From contig CBDAQC010000004.1 of NCBI GenBank assembly GCA_965198915.1, forward strand, positions 310,001 through 374,000: a stretch of DNA of 64,000 nucleotides, in the 5' to 3' direction. This stretch comes from BOG-908 sp965198915 (lineage in GTDB: Bacteria; Pseudomonadota; Alphaproteobacteria; Acetobacterales; Acetobacteraceae). The notes beneath the pieces are model-generated. The model saw only the letters and a list, made by a program, of their open reading frames with translations, was not told the DNA's origin and searched no databases. Of the stretch, positions 16,690 to 24,400 are shown piece by piece (the stretch's first letter is position 1; every line of letters begins with the position of its first letter). The position numbers were made by a program, and so were the translations under genes.

Positions 16690-16964
16690 GCTCGGGGTCC
16701 ACGGTCTCCGCGATCCGGCTTCCCGGCGGCTGGTGCGCACGTTTCGCAAGACGGGCGACCCCCGCTGAGCGTCTCCACGAGACCGATCGTCCAGCACATC
16801 GGGCAACCACGAAGGAGCACCAGCGCCGAGCCTCCCAGAAGAACGATGGCAGGCATCGAAATCCAGGCGGGTGCAATCGCGGGTAAAGCTGCGGCTGTCG
16901 TAATCGCCAGCACGGCAGCAAGGCCCCGCACGAGGTGTTCCACAAGCGTACGGCTGGCGAACAT
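16686..16964 (-). CDS. small DUF2892-like membrane protein with paired Cys motifs
   Basis: A 92-residue protein. The start at 16964 has AAGGAG 7 bp upstream. An in-frame ATG at 16982 that overlaps the sigma-factor stop is an alternative. Two hydrophobic helices (LVRGLAAVLAITTAAALPAI and AWISMPAIVLLGGSALVLL) are followed by GCPMC and, further on, CETC. The layout resembles the YgaP transmembrane/DUF2892 family, in which a CP-x-C motif follows the second helix. Four closely spaced cysteines on one membrane face suggest redox or metal sensing. It lies between an ECF sigma factor and a hydrolase in an overlapping operon. Confidence 0.7.
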   Translation of the reverse strand: MFASRTLVEHLVRGLAAVLAITTAAALPAIAPAWISMPAIVLLGGSALVLLRGCPMCWTIGLVETLSGGRPSCETCAPAAGKPDRGDRGPRA

Positions 16965-16978
16965 GGAGGTCTCCTTGG

Positions 16979-17509
16979 TCATTTGAGGATGTACTCTCGG
17001 ACGAGCTGCCGGGCCCGGTGCAGCCGCGCCTTCACCGTGGGCCGGGTGACGGACAGTTGCTGCGCTATCTCATCGACTGTGAGCTCGTTGACGTCGCGCA
17101 GGACGATCACGTCACGGTAATGCTGCGGCAGTGACTCGATGGCGGACACCAGGTCCATCCGCATCGACGCGTCGTCTGTGACGGCAAGGACATGGTCTTC
17201 GAGTTCATCGATGGCGGTCCGCACTCCGAGCAGCCGGCGCCCGAGCCGGAGGCAGACCCTGTCGACGACCCTGAACAGCCAGTATGAAAAGGACTCAACC
17301 GCTCGCAGTGACCCGATCCTGCGGTAAAGCAGGATGAGGGTTTCCTGCAGCGCGTCGTCGATGTCGCTCGCGTTGCGGCAGTTGCGCCGTGCATAGCGGC
17401 GGATGTCCGGCTGTGCCACCTGTAGGAGACGGGTGAGTGCCTGCGGATCGCCCGACTGCGCCGCGGTCAGCAGCACGGCCGAAACCGGTCCCGTGGGCCG
17501 CGTGGTCAT
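16979..17509 (-). CDS. ECF RNA polymerase sigma factor
   Basis: A 176-residue sigma-70-family protein starting at the ATG that overlaps the stop of the preceding DUF2892 gene. Region 2 includes DALQETLILLYRRI and SYWLFRVVDRVCLRL. Region 4 includes SLPQHYRDVIVLRDVNELTV, followed by the DEIAQQLSVTRPTVKARLHR helix-turn-helix. There is no C-terminal extension of the SnoaL/ECF41 type and no typical anti-sigma gene (no ChrR, zinc-binding or FecR-like protein). Its only membrane neighbours are two DUF2892-type Cys proteins. A nearby regulator may therefore be one of these. Target promoters are not evident. Confidence 0.9.
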   Translation of the reverse strand: MTTRPTGPVSAVLLTAAQSGDPQALTRLLQVAQPDIRRYARRNCRNASDIDDALQETLILLYRRIGSLRAVESFSYWLFRVVDRVCLRLGRRLLGVRTAIDELEDHVLAVTDDASMRMDLVSAIESLPQHYRDVIVLRDVNELTVDEIAQQLSVTRPTVKARLHRARQLVREYILK

Positions 17510-17709
17510 CGCGCATCGAGGCGTCGCCTGCCCGAGATCGCGCACATGGGGCAGAATGCCACAGCGCCCGTTGCGAGCAGAACGACGCCCACGCAAGCGA
17601 GGCCATACCCAGTCCAGCTAGTTGGGAACATGAGGAGCCCGATCGCGACGAGCGCGGCGCCACAGCAAATCCGTAGCGCCCGTTCCCAACTGGGCAAATT
17701 CTTCGGCAT
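17506..17709 (-). CDS. DUF2892 (YgaP-TM-like) membrane protein
   Basis: A 67-residue protein with the full DUF2892 pattern: NLPSWERALRICCGAALVAI (amphipathic start and first helix), second helix GLACVGVVLLATGAVAF, then CPMC and a basic tail. SD GGAG precedes the ATG at 17709. The stop overlaps the ATG of the ECF sigma factor, so this is the leading gene of the operon. The CPMC motif matches that of the second such protein two genes later. Confidence 0.8.
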   Translation of the reverse strand: MPKNLPSWERALRICCGAALVAIGLLMFPTSWTGYGLACVGVVLLATGAVAFCPMCAISGRRRLDAR

Positions 17710-18406
17710 ACTCGTCCACTCCGTAGGTTGGCTTGCTTGATAGAGCCTCCCGCACGCTCATCGGATTCGCGGCCTTATGATGTTTTTCATCAGGCTGCCG
17801 GGAAATGGCAGCCCCGCCGCCGGCGCGCCGCAACCGCATGGACTGCGCGTGCGAGCCAGACGCGCGCCGGACGAGGCGGAACCGTTCAATGGCACACCGG
17901 CCATTCTCTATTTGGACGATGGCACGGTCGAGAAGCCAGCCGTCCTTATGACTAAAGCGGGCGTGGTCGGTCCTCGGGGCCATGCACGAGTCCGCGCGGA
18001 GTGCGATCGAGTTAGCGTGCACGCACCTGCACGCACGTCGCGGATGATGACGCCCTCTCTATCCTCCGCTCGGGAGCCGCAAGCCTCCAAGCACCCACGC
18101 TCCCCATGAACCCGCACGGGACGCTCCTCCCGATAAGGCTATGACGACTGGCCTGAGGGTCTATTGGCTGCCGCAAGCTTTCGACCAAGCCTTCCATCTT
18201 TCGGCGAGCGAGGCGCGTATCGATGGCGTGGCCCTTGGGTCTTCCGTCATCCAAACTAGATGCAGGCGCGCCCTCGTCGGCATGTAGGCTCGTTGATCAG
18301 CAGCTCAGCAGCGAGGCTCGGCAGGACAGTGGATGCGTTCTCGCAACCCGCCTCGATTCACTGGCGAGGAGAACATCTGCAAGTCTGCAAGGAGTGCCTG
18401 GTGCCC
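17710..18406. other. gene-poor gap
   Basis: About 700 bp. The left end should hold the promoter of the DUF2892/ECF operon. At 17776-17790 there is a small inverted repeat, TGATG-TTTTT-CATCA. Open frames on both strands are short, Arg-rich and unlike the neighbours. A short plus-strand stretch near 18390-18425 reads WCPHCNHEN, faintly like a zinc-ribbon, but nothing supports a gene. Confidence 0.4.
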
Positions 18407-19273
18407 TCATTGCAACCACGAGAATTCCCTTTCCACGAACTCGGCAAACGTCGTTGGCCGCCGGCCAAGCAGCCAAGTGAGAACGTTCGAGTTACCGATA
18501 AAATCGCAACGACTGTAACGGGCGCTTATCATGCGCGCCACTCCCACTTCGTATGGGATTTCGCTTATATCTTTGACACCTAGATACTGTTTGACAAAGA
18601 TGTCGGGGTCGATCCGCTCAGTCATGATTCTACGGCCGAGCACCTCAGAGATGATTTTAGCAAGGTCGTGTGCGGTGTAGCGGCCTGGCCCCACAAGTTC
18701 GTAAGTGGCGCCGGCATGACGGGCGCTGTCGATCAGCACGGCCGCGGCCACCTCCGTCACATCACCTAGATCGACCAACGACTGATAGCGATCCAGCGCC
18801 CAGGAAAGACGAAAAACGCCGCTCTCGAAGGCGGGCCTCAGCCGCATGGGAAGCATGAAATTGGCTGGCTGCAGAATGGTGAACTCCAGTCCGGAACTAA
18901 TTAGATACTCCTCGATATCGCGTTTGACCTCGTGTTGCGCGAGGTCGGTGATGATCGCGTGAAGCACCGAACTTAGGACGAAATGCTGCACGCCGGCCTT
19001 ACATGCCGCATCAATGGCGGCAAGACCCATTTCCCTTTCCTTCGGATTGAGGGTGGGTCCTACGTGATAGACCTTCTCGACCCCCGTCATTGCGCGTCCC
19101 AACACCTCTGGATCGGTGATGTCGCCCACGACGATGTCAGTTACGCCAGCCTCGCGGAGAGCCTGTGCTGACGAGTTTGAGCGGACGCAGGCGCGAAGGT
19201 CGGCTCCCGCAGCTAGAAGCCTGGGTATCAATAGCTTGCCCTGATTGCCGTTGGCTGCAGTCACCAGAATCAC
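18407..19273 (-). CDS. NmrA-like NAD(P)-binding protein (atypical SDR)
   Basis: A 288-residue Rossmann protein. The N-terminal ILVTAANGNQGKLLIPRLLA is the TGxxGxxG dinucleotide-binding motif of NmrA-type atypical short-chain dehydrogenases. It has HFVLSSVLH in place of the usual catalytic region, lacks the YxxxK pair, and contains EFTILQPANFM, common to NmrA/HSCARG proteins. Such proteins sense NAD(P) status or act as quinone reductases or isoflavone-reductase-like enzymes. It lies 45 bp downstream of the flavin reductase on the same strand, probably one transcript reading from a promoter with a candidate GntR operator (19844-19857). Confidence 0.85.
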   Translation of the reverse strand: MILVTAANGNQGKLLIPRLLAAGADLRACVRSNSSAQALREAGVTDIVVGDITDPEVLGRAMTGVEKVYHVGPTLNPKEREMGLAAIDAACKAGVQHFVLSSVLHAIITDLAQHEVKRDIEEYLISSGLEFTILQPANFMLPMRLRPAFESGVFRLSWALDRYQSLVDLGDVTEVAAAVLIDSARHAGATYELVGPGRYTAHDLAKIISEVLGRRIMTERIDPDIFVKQYLGVKDISEIPYEVGVARMISARYSRCDFIGNSNVLTWLLGRRPTTFAEFVEREFSWLQ

Positions 19274-19318
19274 TGATCACATCCTTCGGAGCTTACGCCA
19301 GGGCAGTTGCTGTCGATG

Positions 19319-19813
19319 TCAGTTCTCGACATCCAAGGGAGCGAAGCTGCCGTACGCACCCCTGCAAAAAAGGAGGGGCGGCTGCGAACGTTCGACGTCA
19401 AGGGCGCGAACCTCCCCGATCGCTATGACATGGTCGCCTGCCTCGTGGACCGCATGCAGCGCGCAATCGATCCAGGCAACTATATCGTTCAGGATCGGCA
19501 GGTCGGAGTCGGACATTCGATAGGACAGGGTCTGGAATTTATCCGTCGCTTTTGCGGACAGAGCCCGGCAGACACCCAATTGCCGATCTGACAGGACGTT
19601 CACGCAGAATTCTCCGGCTGCTGCAATTGCCGGCCACGTCGTGGATTTCTGATCGGGCATGAAAGCGACGAGTGGCGGGTCGAGCGAGACGGATGTGAAG
19701 GAGCCGACGATCATACCCACCGGATTTCCTCCACTCATGGCGGTTATGGCGCAAACGCCTGTGGGATAGTGTCCCAGCACCCGGCGGAATTCGCCGCTAT
19801 TGAGGTAGACCAC
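19319..19813 (-). CDS. flavin reductase (HpaC/NtaB-like), partner of a two-component monooxygenase
   Basis: A 164-residue flavin-reductase-domain protein. It starts MVYLNSGEFRRVLGHYPTGV, contains the GMIVGSFTSVSLDPPLVAF flavin-binding strand-loop (TxxSFxSVSLDPPL in the family), FCVNVLSD and a C-terminal PLLFCRGAYG. Such enzymes reduce free FMN/FAD with NAD(P)H and pass it to an oxygenase. No oxygenase is adjacent. The acyl-CoA-dehydrogenase-fold monooxygenase at 38712 is the best partner in the window, and its promoter carries the same operator-like motif. It heads the minus-strand pair with the NmrA-like gene and is divergent from the SnoaL-like gene. Confidence 0.9.
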   Translation of the reverse strand: MVYLNSGEFRRVLGHYPTGVCAITAMSGGNPVGMIVGSFTSVSLDPPLVAFMPDQKSTTWPAIAAAGEFCVNVLSDRQLGVCRALSAKATDKFQTLSYRMSDSDLPILNDIVAWIDCALHAVHEAGDHVIAIGEVRALDVERSQPPLLFCRGAYGSFAPLDVEN

Positions 19814-19843
19814 CGAGCTCGTCTCCCTCTACAAGCGCAGGAC

Positions 19844-19857
19844 ACTAAGTCACCTGG
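19844..19857. promoter_or_regulatory. candidate GntR/FadR-type operator (site A)
   Basis: On the minus strand CCAGGTGACTTAGT matches 11 of 14 positions of site B (CTAGGTGACCAAGT at 24260). It lies in the 330-bp divergent spacer between the flavin reductase and the SnoaL-like gene, 30 bp upstream of the former's ATG. The rest of the spacer shows no gene. Confidence 0.45.
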
Positions 19858-20143
19858 CGAGTCTGTCAACGTCTGGTTTTGCTTGGTGCCGTGCCATTTC
19901 CGACCTCCCTCTAGGGGTAACACCTGCTGACACGTTTACCAGAGCGCAACCCGCTCTCCTTAGGTGCTGTTATGCTGAAAAATGGGCTTGCCGCTCGATG
20001 GCCGTGCCTTGCGTAGTGTGAATGTGTCGCCAGAGAGGCCTGTCGGATTTCTTGGCGAAAGACACCATGTCACTGGGTGATTGACGATGCCGTTGGGCGA
20101 CCTTATCAATTGACGGCAAAGCAAGACAGAACGTGAGGGAAGC

Positions 20144-20677
20144 ATGACTCTCGAGGAACTGAGCGCCCGGACGCAAATCCACGACGTGCTGCTGCGCTAT
20201 TGTCGCGGCCTCGATCGCGTCGATATGGATCTGGTGCGCGGCGCTTTCCATAAAGACGCATGGATCCAATTCCCTAAGAGCCTGCACGTTGGGACAGCTG
20301 ACGGATTTTTCGAATTCCTGACCAACGAGATGCCGCGCTTTGTGCGAACCCAGCATTTTCTCGGGAACAGCCTGATAGAGTTCGACGGGCCGGATGTAGC
20401 TTACGTCGAGACTTACCTGCATGCCGATCACCAAGGATCTGACAAGCATCATTGGACCGGCAGCTTCGTGAAGCTTTGGGCACGGTATCTCGACCGGTTC
20501 GAGCAGCGGGACGGCGTCTGGTTGATCGCCCGCCGGGAGTTGCTCGTTGATTGGATGTACAAATACCCACTCGAGGGCTGGTTCGATGATCATCCCGATG
20601 CGGCGGCACGGCGCGACGGTACGGACCCAAGTCAACGCCGTGTTGCGGGCTTCGCTGGGAGACAGGCGGCCGAGTAA
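20144..20677 (+). CDS. SnoaL-like (NTF2-fold) protein
   Basis: A 177-residue protein of the SnoaL_4/NTF2-like group: LSARTQIHDVLLRYCRGLDR with the usual Asp-Arg pair, then VRGAFHKDAWIQFP, RTQHFLGNSLIEFDGPDVAY and a C-terminal DGVWLIARRELLVDWMY strand. Family members include polyketide cyclases, steroid isomerases, scytalone-dehydratase-like enzymes and small ring-hydroxylating-dioxygenase subunits. In catabolic clusters they often act as dehydratases or isomerases on aromatic or polyketide intermediates. It is the only plus-strand gene in this stretch and is divergent from the flavin reductase. Confidence 0.85.
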   Translation: MTLEELSARTQIHDVLLRYCRGLDRVDMDLVRGAFHKDAWIQFPKSLHVGTADGFFEFLTNEMPRFVRTQHFLGNSLIEFDGPDVAYVETYLHADHQGSDKHHWTGSFVKLWARYLDRFEQRDGVWLIARRELLVDWMYKYPLEGWFDDHPDAAARRDGTDPSQRRVAGFAGRQAAE

Positions 20678-20788
20678 TTCGCGTGGCACCACACGTGCCT
20701 AAGCGATCAGCTTGCCGGTGAAGCGCCTTTCTTTGACACGCATCGTCTCCCTGAACTGATGCGCAACAAAGGGGTAAACAGAGGGGGC

Positions 20789-21619
20789 TTATTCCTTCGA
20801 CTGACGAACCATGTCTGACACGATTGTCACCAACCGTTGGCTGGAAAGGTCAACTGACCTCAGGGACTTATCATGTTCGAAGAGGGCGCGTTGTGCCTCG
20901 AAGTAACAGTCCATCGCCTTGCGCGCCGTCACTGGGTTTCCGGAACGTATGCCAGCCAGTATGGCAATTCGGTGCGGCTGGAACTCCAATGCTCTAGCCC
21001 GCCAAAACCGGATGGTGCGACTCGTTAGGGAGTTGACCTGCACCTCATTGAGTAGGGCAAGGAGAAACGACTCCAGGGAGTGAAGTAGCGGTCTATGTGA
21101 CGCGGCGGAAACCGCCCGTTGAAATCCAAGAATGCATTCGATGACGTTATCTATGTCCTTCAGCTCCGCGGGGCGCTCGAACGGAACGAGTGACGCGGCA
21201 ACTGAATCGATGTCCTCTTCAGTCGCGTTCAAGGCTGCGGCCTCGATGGAGTAGCGACCCAAGACCTGCCTTACCTCGAGCACTTCCATAATGCCGACGT
21301 TCTGAAGTTGCAGGAGCGTCTGGAGAGCCGACGCGAGAGCATAATCACCCTGACTTCGTACGTATGATCCGCTGCCGTGCAAGATCTCCACGAGCCCGAG
21401 CGTCTCGAGCGCGCGCATGGCCTCCCGCACTGTCGGCTGGCTCACACCGAAGCGGTCCGACAGCTCCTTTTCGTTGGGCAGACGTTCGCCGTTCGGCAGC
21501 CGGCGAGTGACGATGTCCTGGCGAAGTGTCTCGATGATCTCATCGACGATTTTCACGCGCCGGCGTGGCTTGGTCGGCTCGACGTGTGTCAAGGCATTCG
21601 CGGCTACTCGGGTCCTCAT
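20789..21619 (-). CDS. GntR transcriptional regulator, FadR/FCD subfamily
   Basis: A 276-residue regulator. The winged helix-turn-helix lies at about 40-100 (RLPNEKELSDRFGVSQPTVR, EAMRALETLGLVEILHGSGS). The all-helical FCD ligand domain follows (EVLEVRQVLGRYSIEAAALN, and a later H-x3-H-type metal/ligand segment). FCD regulators respond to carboxylates or similar metabolites and bind palindromes with a GGT/ACC core. It lies inside the catabolic island, and four GGTSACC-centred motifs occur at promoters of that island, so it is the prime candidate for its local repressor. A 30-residue basic N-terminus precedes the wing; a later start is possible. Confidence 0.92.
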   Translation of the reverse strand: MRTRVAANALTHVEPTKPRRRVKIVDEIIETLRQDIVTRRLPNGERLPNEKELSDRFGVSQPTVREAMRALETLGLVEILHGSGSYVRSQGDYALASALQTLLQLQNVGIMEVLEVRQVLGRYSIEAAALNATEEDIDSVAASLVPFERPAELKDIDNVIECILGFQRAVSAASHRPLLHSLESFLLALLNEVQVNSLTSRTIRFWRARALEFQPHRIAILAGIRSGNPVTARKAMDCYFEAQRALFEHDKSLRSVDLSSQRLVTIVSDMVRQSKE

Positions 21620-21707
21620 ATCACCTGATCAATCGTTCAAAATTCTGCAAGGGCAGCAGTGGTCGACTCGCTTGAGGGTCTGACGGATTGCCCCGTCTGG
21701 GCAAACG

Positions 21708-23957
21708 CTACGGTGCCGGTATTATCGGCAACTGGACGTAGCTTTGGTGGTCGGGTCCGGTGTATATCACGTTTCGTGCTTGGTCGTGATAGGACGCGTC
21801 GTAAGCATGCCGCGTTCCATGATGGAATCCATCGAACGGCTGAATGTCGACACGAATGCGGTGCCCTTTCCGTAGCAGAGCCGTATTGGGAATGATCTCA
21901 ATCTCGACCGGAACGATCTCCCCGTCCTCGAGTGGCGCGTAGTCGGCCTGCAGGTGCGTGTGCTTGACCGTGTAACCGTTCGAACGCGACGCATCGATCT
22001 TCCTATGCGAGACTTTCAGCCAACCCTTTGCAAGTGGAAAGTGCGCTGTGGGCATGCCCATCGTCGAAGCTCCGACATAATTCACCTCCCGGCCTTGCTC
22101 GTCATAGATGCGCAAAGCGATGAAAATGTCCATGTCCTTGCTAGTGGATGATACCCATAGCTTGGCCTTGCTGTATCCTGCAAAGACCATGTCTTCGCGG
22201 AGGGGCTCACCGATGAAGGACACCCCCGTCTGCCAGGCGAGCATCGCCGTAGCCGCAGTCGGGGGGCCGGTGCGACTTTCAACCGGTATTTCGGCTGAAT
22301 ATCCGGCGCAGTTTGCCTGGTCTGCTTCCATCGACGACAGGCGCAAAAAGTCGCTGCGCCGTCCGTCTCCCGCCCAGTCCGATGGTGCTGCGTCTAGGAA
22401 CCATTTCACATAGGTGGTCTCCGCGATCGGCCACGCGTTCGCTTCCAAGAGATAGGAGCAACCATCGCCACCACGGATGTCGAGCCTAACGGGCGCCTTC
22501 TGCATTATGCCGTTCTCGACACCCTTCAACCAGTGATCGAAGAAGGCCCTATGGTCGGCTACGGCGGCCTGTGAGTAGGACCTGGTGAACCAATCTTCCC
22601 AAAAGTCGATCTTCTTCGCAGCCGTCCTTGTGTTTAGATAGGCTTCACTGGCGCCAACGTGATGGAAATGGGCCGGGTGGGTGGTGCAGGCCACTGCCCA
22701 CAACGGAACAGTCACGCCGCTCATGTCGGGGCTCATCAGAACCTCGGACTTCGGTCCGAAGATCGCCGTCAGGTTGGAATCCTTGAACGGCGCCGCTCGC
22801 GCTAATGCCATGAAATCAACGAAGTCCGGTTCGCCGCAAACAGCTGGGAGGACGCCTCCCCTGAACCAGAAGCCGAAGAACTCGTCGTTGAGGATACCGC
22901 CCGTGTAGGCCACTTCCTCATACAGATCGACGTCAGTGCCGATCGCGATCATCGCCTTGAGATGCGACGGATGAAGACTGGCCACCGCATGCTGGGTCAT
23001 CGCGTAGTAGGACATTCCCCATAGGCCTACGTTGCCGTTTGACCACGGCTGCACGCCCGCCCAATCGATCGAGTCGCGGAAGGCCTCAGCCGTGCTGAAG
23101 CCCCAAGGTGCAAGCCTGCCAGGACTTCTGCCTGTGCCCGGCCCGTCGACCCGGACGACGGCGTAATCGTGAGGGACCCAGTCGGCGGTGTTCACCGTCT
23201 CGTGGTTCTCAAATATGAGGCCGTCGGCATTCCCTTGGAAGTACCGCTCCTCCTCCTCCTCGTGCGCTTCGAAATCGCTTTCACTACAGATGGTATGATG
23301 ATGGAACGCCCGGCCGTACACTCCGCAATTCATGACCACTGGAAACTGCCCGTCCTTATCGGGCCGGAAGACATCCGCGTAGACGTGGGAGCCGTTCTGC
23401 AAGGTGATCTTGACGTTCCGGAACCGCAGGATGCCGAGGATGTGGCGTCGAACCTCATTCCGAGCAGCGGCGGCCGAACAGAGGGGACGAGGGATGCGGT
23501 CGGTGAACGCGCCTTCGCGGCTGAGCTCGTCGAGCAGCGCGGCAATGGCTGGATCATTCTGAAAGTCGCTGACGTGGTCCGCCTGCGGCCCGGCGAATGA
23601 AACATCCCTCCGGAAGTCAATGGAACGGCCGCGAATGACGTCGTGCACTACAGGCGCGATCCTGATCCCGCCATCCAGGTCGCCGTCGCTGTCCAGACTA
23701 CAAAGGAAGCGTGCGATGTTGGTGAGTCCAGGGTCGAGCAGCTTTTGGATGTTCCCGTCCACTCGGCTCACCGTTTGCGCCAGGTTGATCCTTGGCGAGC
23801 CAACCGCGTGACCGAAGGCGACGCCGCCAACCAGGAAAGCAACTCGTTCGCCCGCCCTGTAATTGAACTCGCCCCGCTCGTTCGTCAGTCCGCGGCAACT
23901 TGGCGTCCGGTATTGCAGGCCCTCGATCGGCCCCGCGAAAACACCTGTCAGTAGCAT
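21708..23957 (-). CDS. CocE/NonD-family hydrolase with an N-terminal beta-domain fusion
   Basis: A 749-residue protein. Residues about 180-745 are an S15/CocE-type hydrolase: an oxyanion/loop region around MNCGVYGRAF, RVDGPGTGRSPGRL, nucleophile S316 in GLWGMSYYA, and a C-terminal jelly-roll (GHRIRVDIQPFD). CocE/NonD enzymes cleave esters or amides of bulky substrates. Residues about 1-110 carry a different domain, LTGVFAGPIEGLQYRTPS, then TNERGEFNYRAGERVAFLVG, typical of exported lipoproteins and adhesin-like proteins. Here there is no signal peptide before it. SD AGAGGGA precedes the ATG. It is divergent from a second CocE hydrolase, and the spacer holds operator site B. It probably opens an ester substrate at the start of the pathway. 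Confidence 0.85.
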   Translation of the reverse strand: MLLTGVFAGPIEGLQYRTPSCRGLTNERGEFNYRAGERVAFLVGGVAFGHAVGSPRINLAQTVSRVDGNIQKLLDPGLTNIARFLCSLDSDGDLDGGIRIAPVVHDVIRGRSIDFRRDVSFAGPQADHVSDFQNDPAIAALLDELSREGAFTDRIPRPLCSAAAARNEVRRHILGILRFRNVKITLQNGSHVYADVFRPDKDGQFPVVMNCGVYGRAFHHHTICSESDFEAHEEEEERYFQGNADGLIFENHETVNTADWVPHDYAVVRVDGPGTGRSPGRLAPWGFSTAEAFRDSIDWAGVQPWSNGNVGLWGMSYYAMTQHAVASLHPSHLKAMIAIGTDVDLYEEVAYTGGILNDEFFGFWFRGGVLPAVCGEPDFVDFMALARAAPFKDSNLTAIFGPKSEVLMSPDMSGVTVPLWAVACTTHPAHFHHVGASEAYLNTRTAAKKIDFWEDWFTRSYSQAAVADHRAFFDHWLKGVENGIMQKAPVRLDIRGGDGCSYLLEANAWPIAETTYVKWFLDAAPSDWAGDGRRSDFLRLSSMEADQANCAGYSAEIPVESRTGPPTAATAMLAWQTGVSFIGEPLREDMVFAGYSKAKLWVSSTSKDMDIFIALRIYDEQGREVNYVGASTMGMPTAHFPLAKGWLKVSHRKIDASRSNGYTVKHTHLQADYAPLEDGEIVPVEIEIIPNTALLRKGHRIRVDIQPFDGFHHGTRHAYDASYHDQARNVIYTGPDHQSYVQLPIIPAP

Positions 23958-24257
23958 CCGGGTTCCCTCTTGATCTTCTCCCCCTGAACCGACGAGCCAA
24001 GGCTACCTTTCCGTGACTTGCGGCGCTGCGGAAGACGAAGAATGTTGTTCGTTGAGGCTTGATCTTGAAGAATGGCAACCCGTCCGCTGCACTCGCCAGC
24101 CGCTCGAGGGATAACGTCGCCCATACACCTGCTGTCGAAACGGGTTGAAACAAATTCCTGAGCTGAATTCATATCCGCGGCACCCGGAGGCCCCGCTGGC
24201 GAGTCGACCGCCTCTGTCCCCGCCTTCGGTCTGAGGCGAGCCTGATCGTTGGGAATT

Positions 24258-24274
24258 GACTAGGTGACCAAGTC
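24258..24274. promoter_or_regulatory. candidate GntR/FadR-type operator (site B) within a longer inverted repeat
   Basis: GACTAGGTGACCAAGTC is a 17-bp near-perfect palindrome with one mismatched pair around a GGTGACC core. It also shares its left arm with a second repeat, TTGACTA (24256-24262) and TAGTCAA (24279-24285), exact over 7 bp. It lies between the two divergent CocE hydrolase genes, 127 bp before the plus-strand ATG. Confidence 0.6.
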
Positions 24275-24400
24275 TTTGTAGTCAAGAGCGCAGCGAGGCC
24301 GGGGCCGCTCTGCCATGCCCCTCCCGACGATCACCAATGGCACCGATCTGGCGGCCTATCAATCGACCGCCCGACGCGCACCCGATCTTGGAGCAACAAC

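Noticed and set aside
17776..17790. TGATG-TTTTT-CATCA as a terminator or operator
   Set aside because: The stem has only 5 bp and no gene ends there. Noted only as part of the gap.
18330..18430. Possible zinc-ribbon or transposase fragment (WCPHCNHEN)
   Set aside because: Only one Cys pair in a very short frame, without further IS1595-like sequence.
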